A stretch of DNA of 64,000 nt. Source: Protonemura montana. Its lineage: Eukaryota > Arthropoda > Insecta > Plecoptera > Nemouridae. This document shows positions 9,892 through 19,472 of the stretch, piece by piece. The position numbers and the translations under genes are program-made. Under the pieces are notes generated by a model, which saw nothing but the letters and a program-made list of their open reading frames with translations, made no database searches and had not been told where the DNA came from. How positions within the stretch are numbered: position 1 is the stretch's first letter; every line of letters starts with the position of its first letter. Where the stretch lies: contig OX387608.1 in NCBI GenBank assembly GCA_947568835.1, positions 856,501 through 920,500 of the forward strand, read 5' to 3'.

Positions 9892-12800
9892 TTAGTGACC
9901 TGCACCATGTCCTTTAGCATGAGCTACATTGGCTTCAACACTTAGACACAATCGGTGAGCTCGTTTCCGTATTTTTAGTGACGCAGTAGCGACTGGCGGT
10001 CTTCCTGCAGGAACCCTGCTGGACCCTCGTGTCAAACCATCACGTCTCCGAGCTATCGACGTGGGCTGCACCTTTATCTTGCCACCTTGCCTTCGAGTAG
10101 CTGCTGTGCATCGTCGAAGTGCAACCATTGCTGTGATCAGGTCTGTTACATTGTGAATCTTTGACAAATCCTTTTCTAGCTTTTCCATATGTGATACACA
10201 ACTTGCTGTAACAAAGGACTTGATACGTTCCATCTGAGCATTTACTAGCGCAATAGATTTGTCAAGATCGTCACTGCCTGGTGCCTCTGTAGTTTGCAGC
10301 GGTACAATCTCCATTTCAGTGTCGTCTAGTGCACTTGAAGGCCCAGGCTCAGCCATGTCATAACGTGAAGCAGTGATCACTTGGCATTCACTGTCATCTT
10401 TCAATTCCTAAAAGAAAAGTAAACATTATTGAATTGTCAGTCCTGTAAAATATATATTATGTGTACCTTTTTTTTATGTAGGTAGTGCATAATATGAACT
10501 GCTTTATCAAATCAAAGTCATAGAACTTTTCTGACTTTAATTATTATCAAGAGAGATTGGTTATAGGTGTACCAACTTTGAATACTAAAATACATTATAT
10601 TATATCAGTCACTTACCTTGAAAAAGTGTATTCCTGGGCATTTTTTCCCCAGTGCTAATTGGGCAAGGGAATATCTGCCCTGCAAGGTAATTGGTGGCAA
10701 GTTGGGAAGCATCACATCTTTGTGCTTGTGAAGGATTGCTTGGTGCTTACAAAAAGCTCCTTCTGATCCTTGGTGACAGCTGCATACACCCAAGTGCACA
10801 TCTACGATGTAGTCTGTATCAGCAAGTGTGGCACTGGGTACAGAGTAGGCACTGTCGCTGACTTTCTTTATCTTTTCCAGGTTGATGCCAGCCATTCGCT
10901 TGCACAGTACTGAATATCCCAGAACGGGTTCCGCACGGCGCCCATGGGCAAAGTTCAGAAGTCGCGCCTTGAAATATTGGCTCCATATGGTTCCGCAGAA
11001 GTCTACAAGTGCCACAATATTAAAGGCCTTGGTCCTGCTAAGGATAACATCTTTCAAAATACGAATTGAAGCCTCCGCATAATTATTTGTGTGGTTATTG
11101 CGACTGATTAGCTTCATTCGGTGAAATTGAACCCATTCTTCTTCTCTGGAAAGGTTCTTTTCCATTCGAGAAACAAATTTGTCTTGGCCTTCTAGCTCAT
11201 TGATTGCCAGCTTTGCATCAGCAAGTTTTTGTGATGTGTCAGCTTTCATGACCTGTGAATAAATATCCACATTAAGAAGGGAATGCTTATCCATTAGAGG
11301 ATTTTTATTTTATTATCAGGCCATGGCTTCGCACATTATATTACTTCATTGTTTTAAGATGAGGGCATTTAATTTTATCTGGAATAGCATTCAGTATCTA
11401 CATACATTTTGAAATAACTTCATCAACTCTTTTCGGCTTTCCTTATTCACACCACTCTTTGTAGAAATCAGCCAACGCCACTCAGCCTGAGCCATATGGA
11501 AGTGGCAAAGAAACTGAGTAGCGCTTGGCCAAACTGTGCGCAATGCTGACTTCTCTGCAGATGAGTCGTCAGTCATAAATATTTGGGGCTCCTAGAAGTT
11601 GGTCATTAAATGTTCATTAAAATGTAATACGTTCTTACTTCTTACCAACACCTAAGTTTTTTCTATAATAATTTTCAAACACATTGCAATTCAATACACT
11701 GGATTTTACCTTCTCTCCACCAAAACACCGAGGGAAGTTTTCCTTTAGCAGAGCAAATGCTTCCATGTAGCCTTCTTTTGACTGACTCTCATGGATGAGA
11801 ATTCCAATCGGAATGGCCCCTGCTGCAGTTGCAGTCAAAATAATAGTAACTGTGGCACAAGTGACATCACAGCTTGAACTGGAGTCAATAAAAATTATTT
11901 CCTTAGAGCAGGGCAAAGCTTGAGCCCGCTCCATTAAATCCGTCACCACTAATACGGAATAGGGGTGCTCCTCTTTTATGGCCACAAATATTCCTGAAAT
12001 TGTTTTATTTTTCTTAGTGCTTACTATTTTATTTTATTTTCTCATACTTATAGGTACCTACTTGTATTTTGGCTAGCAATGCATTATTAAGGTACCTCTA
12101 TTTTAAGATATTGTCATAGCTGTAGATCAGAGTCATATAGATAGGAGTCGAGCATGATGCCAAAAATACGCCTTAGACGTAGGAACTAGCATAGGCCTAA
12201 TATAGTACTAACCACCAGTATGCTTGTACCTAGGAATTAGCATAGGCCTAATATAGTACTAACCACCAGTATGCTTGTACCTAGGAATTAGCATAGGCCT
12301 AATATAGTACTTAACCACCGATATGTTGTACCGTCTTTGCTTGTACCTAAATTAAAATATCATATATATATATATAATATAAAATATCATAGATAATCAC
12401 CTTCTTCTCTTAATTTTGGCATTTTTTCGCGTAGCTTTTGAAACGGCGCAGAAACGGGACCAAAATTTTCTAATTTCCAAGCGTCGTGCAGACTGTAAAC
12501 TCTTCGCCGGATTGGATTTATTGTCCCATTTGCCAGCGCCTCCACCGAGTTATCCAAGAGCAGAAGGCTATTCTCATGAGCGCGAATGGCTTCTGCAGGT
12601 GACATTCCGGCATTAAAAAAATCGCAGAAAGCAGATTTGGTTTCATTGCTCACTCGTAAATTCTTTAATGAACCCACAGAGCCAACACTGTGGTTGTGGT
12701 TTGTGTTCACGGTGACTTTTCCGCAGAGTGCTGGACTCTGCTGCAGGTAGGGGTCATTGCGGCGGGTGTAATAGTTATTTTTCTTCACTAAAATGTCTAT

Positions 12801-13226
12801 TGACGCCTTGCAGCCTGTGGCTCGCTTGCTACCAGCTACTTTATTAATGTTGCTGTGATGGCACACCCAAAGCTTGTGCATCACGAACCTGCAGATTTTT
12901 TTAATGTTAAGTGTACATTTAAACATTGGAATATGTTATGAAATATAAATAATATTTGAGAAAATGGGTGCAGTTGAACTATTCAGTTTCTTGGTGACAA
13001 GTCCTTGCACTTTTTTGGTGCATTACCTCTTAGGCTCCATTTGCCGCTGCCTGCCTACTAACCAATTAGTATTCGTTTTCATTCCGAAACACTTAATCCA
13101 CTTCCGCGCTTCGTCTAAGTCCCTTATAGTGCATCTTACAACTGTCTCTGAGGGACTGGATTTTTCGATGACATGTTGAAAGTCTGAAATCTGGTGGAAA
13201 ACGGCAGACAGATCATGCTTTGACAT
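9892..13226 (-). CDS. MULE transposase, six exons, SWIM zinc finger
   Basis: Predicted transposase of 769 residues. Exons: 13226-13027, 12888-12401, 11993-11710, 11591-11406, 11252-10617 and 10407-9892. Every intron has GT..AG ends and all six exons join in phase without a stop. Exons 1-2 form an N-terminal zinc-binding WRKY/FAR1/FLYWCH-like domain. Exons 3-5 hold the MULE catalytic domain: IIFIDSSSSCDV (first acidic site), IFMTDDSSAEKSAL, LCHFHMAQAEWRWL and NNYAEASIRILKD (third acidic site). A SWIM finger follows (CSCHQGSEGAFCKHQ). The last exon, residues about 600-769, is less conserved and basic near its end. The enzyme would cut and rejoin DNA at the terminal repeats. Domestication is unlikely because both repeats and the target duplication are intact. 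Confidence 0.88.
12181..12330. repeat. 51-bp tandem repeat in MULE intron 2
   Basis: Three head-to-tail copies of a 51-bp unit (starts at 12181, 12232 and 12283) containing GCATAGGCCTAATATAG. The third copy is diverged at its end. It lies in the intron between transposase exons 2 and 3, with a short TA microsatellite just beyond at 12362-12380. Confidence 0.85.
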
Positions 13227-13337
13227 GGTGACAGAAATTCCAAATACAAAGTGGGGTTATAAAGCATGGCGCAGTGCGAGATTATTCTGTCAGCTAGCAC
13301 GTGCGCACTTCACGCGGGCGCGTGACGTCATGTGACA

Positions 13338-13411
13338 TTTTAAATTTTTAACCAATGAAACGGCTTGATTTGGCGAGGTCTGCTGGGCTAATGCTGGGAA
13401 AGGAAAGGCGC
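13338..13411 (-). repeat. MULE terminal inverted repeat, right
   Basis: Reverse complement of the left repeat, perfect for the outer 33 bases (13379-13411). It is nearest the 5' end of the transposase gene (first ATG at 13226), so it probably holds or borders the promoter. Confidence 0.9.
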
Positions 13412-13420
13412 TCCCCGGAC
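13412..13420. repeat. MULE target-site duplication, right copy
   Basis: Exact copy of TCCCCGGAC from 9025-9033, directly outside the right terminal repeat. Element A 5' UTR resumes after it. Confidence 0.93.
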
Positions 13421-13830
13421 ACACCCCAGTCACCAGCTGTCTGGCTCTACCACCGGCTGAACCAAGTCGAGGTCCGAAAGAAAATCCGATGAATGGCCGA
13501 GTCGTCAACAAAGGGGAGGGAACCCCGTCGCTGTTGCAGAAAATAGACGGAGGTATCGGGAGTCGGCTAGGAATGAAGGAAGGAGGAAGGCAAAGAGAAG
13601 GTGATGAAAAGAAAGAGGTGAGACCGAAAAGAGGCCAGAAACTCCCTAGACCAAAGTCCGCGTCCCGCAACAGCGACGGGGCCGGACTATTCTTGGTCTG
13701 GGCTCTCCCTGGGAGTCTGTCTGGCATAGGAGACCTTGCTGGGAGTGAAACCTCCCGCCGGCAGAGCCTCCCGGATCATCGAGCCACACAAACCCCCTCA
13801 CCACGGTAAGGTGATAGCCTCGAGGGGGTA
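13421..13830 (-). other. Element A 5' UTR, outer part and 5' terminus
   Basis: The distal leader of element A, alignable with the 5' UTRs of elements B and X (for example the block GGCATAGGAGACCTT). Its end carries the conserved 5' terminal sequence, on minus CCCCCTCGAGG followed by TATCACCTTACCGTGG. On the opposite (plus) strand an open frame at 13489-13809 aligns in reading frame with plus-strand frames in the B and X leaders. Confidence 0.7.
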
Positions 13831-13864
13831 ATTCAAAAAGGAATTCTACACTTCACTATTTTTT

Positions 13865-14237
13865 AACTGGAGAGAAACGAGTCTGCAAGACGTTCTTTTT
13901 ACTAACACTTGCAATTGGGGAAAAGGCAGTGTACCATATGCAAAATAAAGGAGATGAAGAATCATCCACCCATGACAATCGTGGGAAAAAGGAGCCAGCC
14001 AATAAAACTCAAGCGGAAACTATTGAGAATGTAAAAATGCATATCAATTCATTTCCAAAAATGGCCAGCCATTACTGCAGGAAGAAAATTTACAGAGAAT
14101 ATTTGGCGCCAAATCTCAACATAACTAAGATGTACCTATCTTACCGAGAATTTTGTCTCGAGAAAAACTGTGCTCCTGTTAGCTCTAATGTATACAGGAA
14201 GTATTTTAACGAAAACTTCAACCTATTCTTTGAATGA
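13865..14237 (+). pseudogene. Fragment of an unnamed high-copy arthropod transposon-like protein
   Basis: A translated region with blocks VCKTFFLLTLAI, INSFPKMASHYCR, REYLAPNLNITKMY and SNVYRKYFNENFNLFF. From memory, proteins with this SHYCR...YL...KMY pattern are abundant and uncharacterised in arthropod genomes and behave like transposon products; this was not checked by search. A frameshift lies between the first block and the longer frame at 13929-14237. It ends where an I-type 3' tail is inserted. Confidence 0.45.
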
Positions 14238-14430
14238 ATGAATAGTGTTGTTTAGAGGCGCGTCAACCTTTTGGTTATTTTGCGCCTGTGAAAAAGTTTC
14301 AATAAAAAGTAAAATCTTCAGGTGACACAAAAATATTGCTCAAATCATAAACAGAATTAGAATACTAGTTCTGTGCGCATTCTTTATAAATACTTGCGAG
14401 TACAGCAACAAACTGTTAAAAGCTAGGTAT
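14231..14430 (-). mobile_element. I-type LINE 3' end fragment (subfamily 2)
   Basis: Starts with the tail repeat TGAATGAATGAATAG and then the 3' hairpin at 14256-14287, here with stem AGGCGC/GCGCCT and inner AACC/GGTT. About 200 bases of 3' UTR follow and no RNase H coding is left. It is inserted at the end of the SHYCR-type fragment. Confidence 0.65.
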
Positions 14431-15245
14431 TATAATTATTGTTATTGGCTAGATTTTTCTAAAAGCCCCTTTGCTGCTGTGGGACACTGCATTATGGAAA
14501 CTTTTAAAGTGGAAATGAGTTTAAATAAATGAAAGCAATACTGGGATTATAGAAAAGGGCGTTGAAGAGTAAAATGGGATTGGTGATAAGAATGCAAGGG
14601 GGATGAAAAATGTCAAAAGTTTTAAGGAATGGATAAAGAAGGGGATGCTAGTCAAAGAGAATACGCAGACTCAGAACACATGTTAAAATTTGTTTTAATA
14701 AAATGTACAAATAATTACATCAAATGTGATCCATGGAACTCGCAGGGCCGCAAGCTAAGTTGCATATCTTGTATCTATTACAGTTTGCGATGTGTATTTA
14801 AAGCTACAAGGAAGATGACTCTAGAACAAATTGTTATAAAAGAAAGTAAAAAAATTATATAATTCTTTTTTAAATGCCTGAAAAGCAGTTTCATAGCGCG
14901 GAGAAGTTTTTAAGAGTTCAAATATTGTTTGTTTGTTACCAATCAACATTATTTTTTATTAATTGGTTTTAAAATTGTAATATTGTTGACTAACTGTAAA
15001 TCAATAACCTCCTGATCATCAACGTGTCGTTAAATTTCCAAATTATCAATATAATATCTCAACCCTAAAATAATTTAAATTTACATGAATGAATATTACA
15101 CTGAAATTTCTAAATTAGCATCTCCATTAATGTTTTCATATTTTAATTACTTTCACATCAAGGATCCCTAAAAAAGTGTTAAAATGGTTGACAACCATTA
15201 AGAGATATTTGTAGGCCACATGAGAAGACATCCTGATTTTCAACC
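14431..15245. other. AT-rich stretch without recognised gene
   Basis: Low-complexity AT-rich DNA. A 77-codon plus frame at 14629-14862 has a Cys-containing segment (CTNNYIKC, CISC) but resembles nothing I can name and has no clear splice sites. Confidence 0.4.
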
Positions 15246-15440
15246 ATGTACCCGGTGGATGACGGTGATGTTTCAGACGTCGTGCGGACGAGCGACGGTC
15301 GACCAGCATCTCGACCTCGGACAGAAAGAGATAAATATAAGACAATGACTCCAGGAATGTTGTCCCTAAAAGCAATGCATTTCTCTCAAATTAGGACATC
15401 TTTGAATGAATTTGAAATTGAAGTGAAAAAATTCAAGAAA
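15246..15440 (+). other. Unrecognised open frame
   Basis: A plus frame rich in charged residues (SDGRPASRPRTERDKYK, then FEIEVKKFKKLN) that ends at the I-type tail inserted near 15438. It could be a fragment of a mobile-element protein. No domain was recognised. Confidence 0.25.
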
Positions 15441-15587
15441 TTGAATGAATGAATAGTGTGGTTGAGATGCGCGTCCACCTTTTGGTCATTTTATTATCAT
15501 TATTATTGTGGCCTGTGACAAAGTTTCGAGAAAAAGTAAAATCTTCAGGTGAAACAAAAGTATTGCTTAAATCAGAGAATAGTAATA
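15438..15587 (-). mobile_element. I-type LINE 3' end fragment (subfamily 2), second copy
   Basis: Begins TTGAATGAATGAATAG and matches the copy at 14231-14430 (shared block AAGTAAAATCTTCAGGTGA). The hairpin is disrupted by a short ATT-rich insertion at about 15490-15510, so the right half of the stem is lost. Confidence 0.6.
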
Positions 15588-15890
15588 ATAATTGAAGGGT
15601 TTAGCGACACGTCAGTTACTTGGCTATTTGTGCCGAATACATGATTAAAAATTAAGATGTTTAAAGGTGGACACGAAGTCTTTTTAAGTTGATGTGTTAA
15701 AAAAATGAGTCGTTCCTAACGCATTCTTTACAAATACTTGCGAAAATAATCAAATTCGACACTATAGAAAGTGCATAATGTTTAAAAAACCATTTGCTAG
15801 TGACTCTAAAAGTTAAAATTAAAATCTATCACAAAAACCAGTTTCTTTTAAAAATTGCAGCACTAGATCGACAGAGTAGGCGTTATCTCC
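15588..15890 (-). mobile_element. I-type LINE 3' end fragment (subfamily 3)
   Basis: Begins with an AATAATAATAATT tail and a GTTTAGCGACAC...GTGCCG hairpin with one mispair. It is then about 85 percent similar to 16855-17160, covering the 3' UTR and the last codons of the RNase H ORF. It breaks off near 15890 beside a different transposon fragment. Confidence 0.65.
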
Positions 15891-15949
15891 CAATGCTTGA
15901 GGCAGAAAAAGTGGACCAATTTAATGCATTCCCATTTCTGGGACTTGAC

Positions 15950-16853
15950 AAAACTCCTGTGCCCAATTTCTTTAGCGAATGCAACCGTTTCGGAAGAAGG
16001 CGAGCATTACGTAAAGGTGACTGGCGTGTGTAAGGATTCTGTGTGTGCGTCCGTGTTCATTGGCACGATTGAGTCGGAGCCAGGTCAGGACTCGAGAGTG
16101 GTAGTTAACTGCTCTTTGCCTGGCAAGTTTACCACTCATAACCACGAGCGCCAAGCGCGACACTTGACGGGTGATCGACGCGCCGCTGCATGCCAAATAA
16201 TGACCCGCGAGGGCTACTCGGCTAGCAATGTTATGACGTTCAAAGGCAGCACACCTGCCCACCTACCAGTTGCCAAGCATGGAGCTTCTGAAAAAATCAG
16301 CTCCACGATGATCCTCTCGTGGCAATTGGCATCGCGAAGACGAAGGAGACATATTGAAATGCAATCCAAAATGTCGGATACAAATTTTTTTTACACTATT
16401 GGAGCTCTCTCCAGCTTCATGTGTATAATCAATATTGTTAAAATACCAGAATACCTAAAATATCAATCGACGCCACCGGCTCCTTGGTGCGGAAACTAGT
16501 AAAAGTTTCCGGGGAGAAAAGTAGCTGCATATTTTTATATGATATCACGGTTTTGAATATTCCACCTCATCGCCAGTATTCAGTTGGAGACATGTTGTCC
16601 GAGGTCCATGATACGGAAACTTTTCGACATTGGCTGTCAAGATGGCTCCAGTATGGGTTTGTATCTCCAAAAGAGATAGTGATCGACATGTCTCAAGCAC
16701 TGCAATCAGCCGCCGTGCAGGCATTTACCCGATTTCCTTCTCTGACCAACTATCTGCAAGCGTGTTGGAAGCTTTGCGATCCCTTTGCCGACAGTCAAGA
16801 GACCGTGCTGCCTGAAATATTTCTCCACTGTGACGTCGCACACACGATGAATT
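15950..16853 (+). pseudogene. Unnamed transposase-like protein with SIDATGSLV motif, broken
   Basis: Plus-strand coding remnant in at least two frames. The first part (about 15990-16300) has VTGVCKDSVCAS, NHERQARHLTGDRRAAA and PAHLPVAKHGASEK. The second part (16465-16853) has SIDATGSLVRKL, GEKSSCIFLYDI, MLSEVHDTETFRHWLSRWL, PKEIVIDMSQALQSA and HCDVAHTMN. The spaced aspartates resemble a DDE-type transposase core. I recall abundant uncharacterised arthropod proteins of this pattern but cannot name the superfamily. Frameshifts lie between the two parts. The C-terminal end is cut off by the I-type derivative at 16854. Confidence 0.5.
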
Positions 16854-18093
16854 TTTATTATTATTGTGGGGTTTAGCGGCACCTCAGTTACTAGGCTATT
16901 TGTGCCGAATACATGATAAGGAGTTAAGATATTTCAAGATAGACATGAAGTCATTCTAAGTCAATGTGTTAAAATATAAGTCGTTCTTAACGCATTCTTT
17001 ACAAATACTTGCGAAAAGAATCAAATGATACACTATTGAAAGTGCATAGTGTTTAAAAAGACCATTTGCTAGTGACTCTTAAAGTCGGGGTTAAAATTAA
17101 ATCCTACCATAAAAACCAGTCTCTTTTAAAAACTGGAGCACTAGATCGACAGAGCAGGCATCGTCTTTCAATGCCTCTTGCATGCTTCCAGGAAGCAGTG
17201 TTTCTCGACTGACGGTGATCGGCACACTCGATAAGGAGGTGTTTGAGTGAAAGAGGTTGGTCACATGAGGTGCACATCGGTGGTTCTTCCCGTTTGAGAA
17301 TGAAGATATGGGACAGAAAGCTGTGACCGATGCGCATCCGGGTTGTTACAACCTCTTCCCGTCGAGAAGGACGGGCCGACGACTTCCAGGCAGCGACGGA
17401 CCTCTTGACGGTCCTGAGTTTATTAGAGAGGACAGCGTCCCAGAACGTCTGCCATCTCTCTGCGATTTTAGTCTTAAAAACATTTTTAACATCTAAATAT
17501 GGCACTAGTGGGAAGTCCACCTCGGTTCTACATGTAGCCTCCTTAGCGGCCCTATCGGCCAACTCGTTGCCAGCAATGCCGGCATGACCAGGGAGCCAAC
17601 AGAGCAGAACATCTATCCCTGACAGGCTAAGCTCTCCCAAGGTGTTCTGAATGGTTTGAACGAGATAGTCAGTGGGGAATGCATGGCACAAAGCTTGCAG
17701 TGAGCTCAGCGAGTCAGAACAGACAAGAAACTGGTTGCGACGAGCATGTTTGATGTGTTCAAGGCTCTTGAGGATGGCAAACAATTCCGCTGTAAAAATG
17801 CTGCAGACCGGGTTGAGCCTGAAGCTCACGCTTGTGCTGCCAACTGCAAACGCACACCCGACAGAAGCATTGGTCTTAGAGCCGTCTGTATAGATTTTAG
17901 TGTGGTGTTTGTATGTGTCGCATAAACTGCCAAAGAGTTGTCGGAACACGGCTGGACTGGTCTGGGCCTTGGTGTGCTGTGCAAGTTGCATCAGGCACAC
18001 TGGCTGAGGAAAAGACCAGGGAGCCACCCGGCTTGTTCCGACCGGCAGGGCGACCACGGTAAGGTGATAGTTCTCGAGGGGGAAACTCATTCT
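16854..18093 (-). mobile_element. Internally deleted I-type LINE (5' leader joined to RNase H)
   Basis: A 1.24-kb minus-strand element. At the 3' end are an ATT-repeat tail and a hairpin at 16877-16907 with stem CGGCAC/GTGCCG. At the 5' end is the same CCCCCTCGAG...ATCACCTTACCGTGG terminus found in elements A, B and X. ORF1, the endonuclease and the reverse transcriptase are missing: the 5' leader of about 32 bases is joined directly to the region before RNase H. It is therefore a non-autonomous derivative or a product of internal deletion. Confidence 0.75.
17104..18090 (-). CDS. RNase H domain and C-terminal tail of I-type ORF2 (deletion derivative)
   Basis: An open frame of 328 codons that begins inside the element's 5' terminal block (MSFPLENYHLTVV) and runs into the ORF2 C-terminus. 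Blocks: SRVAPWSFPQPVC, KIYTDGSKTNASVGCAF, TAELFAILKSLEH, CSDSLSSLQAL, CWLPGHAGIAGNELADRAA and the Cys-rich tail PPMCTSCDQPLSLKHLLIEC. The RNase H catalytic Asp-Glu-Asp set appears present. The frame stays open from 5' terminus to RNase H, so the derivative could in principle make a lone RNase H protein. Whether it is expressed cannot be told. Confidence 0.75.
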   Translation of the reverse strand: MSFPLENYHLTVVALPVGTSRVAPWSFPQPVCLMQLAQHTKAQTSPAVFRQLFGSLCDTYKHHTKIYTDGSKTNASVGCAFAVGSTSVSFRLNPVCSIFTAELFAILKSLEHIKHARRNQFLVCSDSLSSLQALCHAFPTDYLVQTIQNTLGELSLSGIDVLLCWLPGHAGIAGNELADRAAKEATCRTEVDFPLVPYLDVKNVFKTKIAERWQTFWDAVLSNKLRTVKRSVAAWKSSARPSRREEVVTTRMRIGHSFLSHIFILKREEPPMCTSCDQPLSLKHLLIECADHRQSRNTASWKHARGIERRCLLCRSSAPVFKRDWFLW

Positions 18094-18147
18094 CTAATTC
18101 AGCGCATAGTTACACAATGTGTTTTTTTTTTTTTTTTTTTTTTGTCA
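18094..18147. other. Poly-T run beside transposon exon
   Basis: A run of 23 T at 18121-18143 followed by GTCAG. It forms a pyrimidine tract and acceptor for the exon beginning at 18148. Confidence 0.5.
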
Positions 18148-18349
18148 GGTAATTCCAGCAATCAATTGCCTCATGGAGGCAAAAACCACGGAGGCATACG
18201 TGTGCGTTTTCAGATATATTCTCGAGTTGATCCCTAATTTCAACCCAAGAATAGCAATTACTGATTACGAGGCATCACTTCAGGATGCAACGCAAATACT
18301 GTTCCCTGCTGACAGCCTCCACGGATGCTGGTTCCATTACTCCCAAGTA
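18148..18349 (+). pseudogene. Exon of a FLYWCH-type MULE transposase (catalytic part)
   Basis: Preceded by a T-tract and CAG acceptor and followed by a GTAAGG donor at about 18350. It encodes KTTEAYVCVFRYILELIP, NFNPRIAITDYEASLQDA and LHGCWFHYSQ, the MULE pattern around the second catalytic aspartate and the Cys-His block. The preceding and following exons are not in order here, so this is a stray exon of a rearranged copy. The same segment is duplicated at 19267-19400. Confidence 0.7.
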
Positions 18350-18469
18350 AGGATTTCAGGAAATAAAGAGTATCGTATCTAAAGCGGAAAGCGAAAGCAA
18401 CGCGTCTACTCCCGATAGGGCGTCGGCCATGGTAGGAAGATAATTGAATGAATGAATACTTCCCGGCCA

Positions 18470-18755
18470 GCGCTGGAAGGTTTATCGAAATATCTTCTTG
18501 GCGGATACACTTACCATGTGTCTGTGTCAAGAGACCCAACTGTGTACTTGATATGTACGAAGAGGAGATTCCCGGGAAGGGGTACAATGCCTCTCAATGC
18601 AAATTTGCGGGATGAACTGCAAGTGACGAAAGTGCACGACCACGACTCCGAAGAATTGGAACAGTACATTTCAATATTGAAGCAACGAATGATAGAAAGA
18701 TCGCGTATGGAGATGACTTTGCTACAGGATATCTTCAACCAAGAATGTAGCAGGT
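18470..18755 (+). pseudogene. FLYWCH-like zinc-finger exon of a MULE transposase
   Basis: Encodes GGYTYHVSVSRDPTVYLICT...LQVTKVHDHDSEELEQY, the FLYWCH zinc-binding pattern (aromatic-rich strand, Cys, then His-x-His) used for DNA binding in MULE-related transposases. It ends at a GTAAGG donor (about 18756) and joins in frame to the exon at 18826. The upstream end is uncertain because an I-type-like TTGAATGAATGAATA tail precedes it at 18444-18459. Confidence 0.6.
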
Positions 18756-18825
18756 AAGGATTCACTTGGTGTAAAAAATAATGGCATAAGCTATGCCAAA
18801 TTCACAAAATAATTTTCATTTTCAG

Positions 18826-19177
18826 AGTACCTATCGCAGTAGCTGCGAAAGTGACCTTAAGGACTTTCGGAACGACCATGTACCGTGCGCGCAGAGCTAT
18901 GAACCCAGTAATTCCCCAATCAATTCAGGAAATGGGGGAATTAATCGGGGAGCCTCGGTACACCGCACTGTACGGCGGAACGGTTGACGGCGGCGTCTTT
19001 TTCCGAGCCGTGATCGGCGACGGAGAGCAAAAAGGCCAAACCCCCGTTTTTGCTTCCGAAGCTCCCTTAGAGAGGCTGAAAACTGCCAGCAAACATTTAA
19101 ACATTACATTGGTTACATTGGAACATTTAAATTGGTTCCAAGAACGCCGCCCCCTGCAAGGCAATTGTTCACCGTAA
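18826..19177 (+). pseudogene. Linker exon of FLYWCH-type MULE transposase
   Basis: Follows a CATTTTCAG acceptor. The frame contains TLRTFGTTMYRARRAMNPVIP, typical of the linker between FLYWCH and catalytic domains, then VFFRAVIGDG and TPVFASEAPLERL. It ends at a stop (19175-19177) before the first catalytic aspartate, so the transposase is truncated. The catalytic segment appears only as detached fragments before (18148) and after (19267). Confidence 0.6.
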
Positions 19178-19266
19178 TGCCGATTTAATTTGACACTGTA
19201 AGCCTTGTAGAATATTTTATTAGTTCCCATAGATATAGTTATAATCGATTTATGATTAAATATGCA

Positions 19267-19472
19267 CCGTACGTTTTCAGATATATTCTTAAGTTGATCC
19301 CTAATTTCAACCCAAGAATAGCAATTACTGATAACGAGGCATCACTTCAGAATGCAACGCAAATACTGTTCCCTACTGCCAGCCTCCACGGATGCTGGTA
19401 TCTAAAGCGGAAAGCGAAAGCAACGCGTCTACTCCCGATAGGGCGTCGGCCATGGTAGGAAGATAATTTCCA
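19267..19472 (+). repeat. Duplicate of the MULE catalytic exon region
   Basis: Repeats 18197-18443 with a few substitutions and a deletion of about 45 bases that removes the exon end, donor and start of the intron. Both copies end with the shared block CTACTCCCGATAGGGCGTCG. It is a local direct duplication or a second truncated copy of the same transposon. Confidence 0.7.

Larger units (their letters stand above)
9034..13411 (-). mobile_element. Mutator-like DNA transposon (MULE), apparently complete
   Basis: A 4.38-kb element with terminal inverted repeats. The outer 33 bp (9034-9066 and 13379-13411) are perfect, and similarity continues imperfectly to about 73 bp. It is flanked by the identical 9-bp duplication TCCCCGGAC. 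It carries one multi-exon transposase gene on minus with a SWIM zinc finger. It sits in the 5' UTR of I-type element A, which is continuous on both sides. Exact terminal repeats, an exact duplication and an open transposase suggest a relatively recent insertion of a potentially autonomous copy. Confidence 0.93.
3625..13830 (-). mobile_element. I-type (RNase H-bearing) LINE, element A, with nested MULE
   Basis: An older full-span I-clade-like element on minus. Its 3' end lies at 3625, where the tail repeat is GAACGAAC followed by the conserved 3' hairpin. Its 5' end lies at about 13830, where the terminal CCCCCTCGAGG block shared with elements B and X occurs. It contains ORF2 (3731-7421), a damaged ORF1 (about 7440-8577) and a 5' UTR split by a MULE at 9034-13411. 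Without the MULE it is about 5.8 kb, shorter than B and X because part of ORF1 is lost. Its proteins are clearly diverged from B and X, so it is an older or different subfamily. No target duplication could be identified. Confidence 0.88.

Noticed and set aside
12416-12616. Plus ORF over MULE exon 2
   Set aside because: Shadow of the transposase coding strand.
3600-13850. Target duplication for element A
   Set aside because: Left flank (ACCGTCTAGAG) and right flank (TAATTCAAAAAG) do not match. The Jockey J2 does not resume at 13831, so one side has been rearranged.
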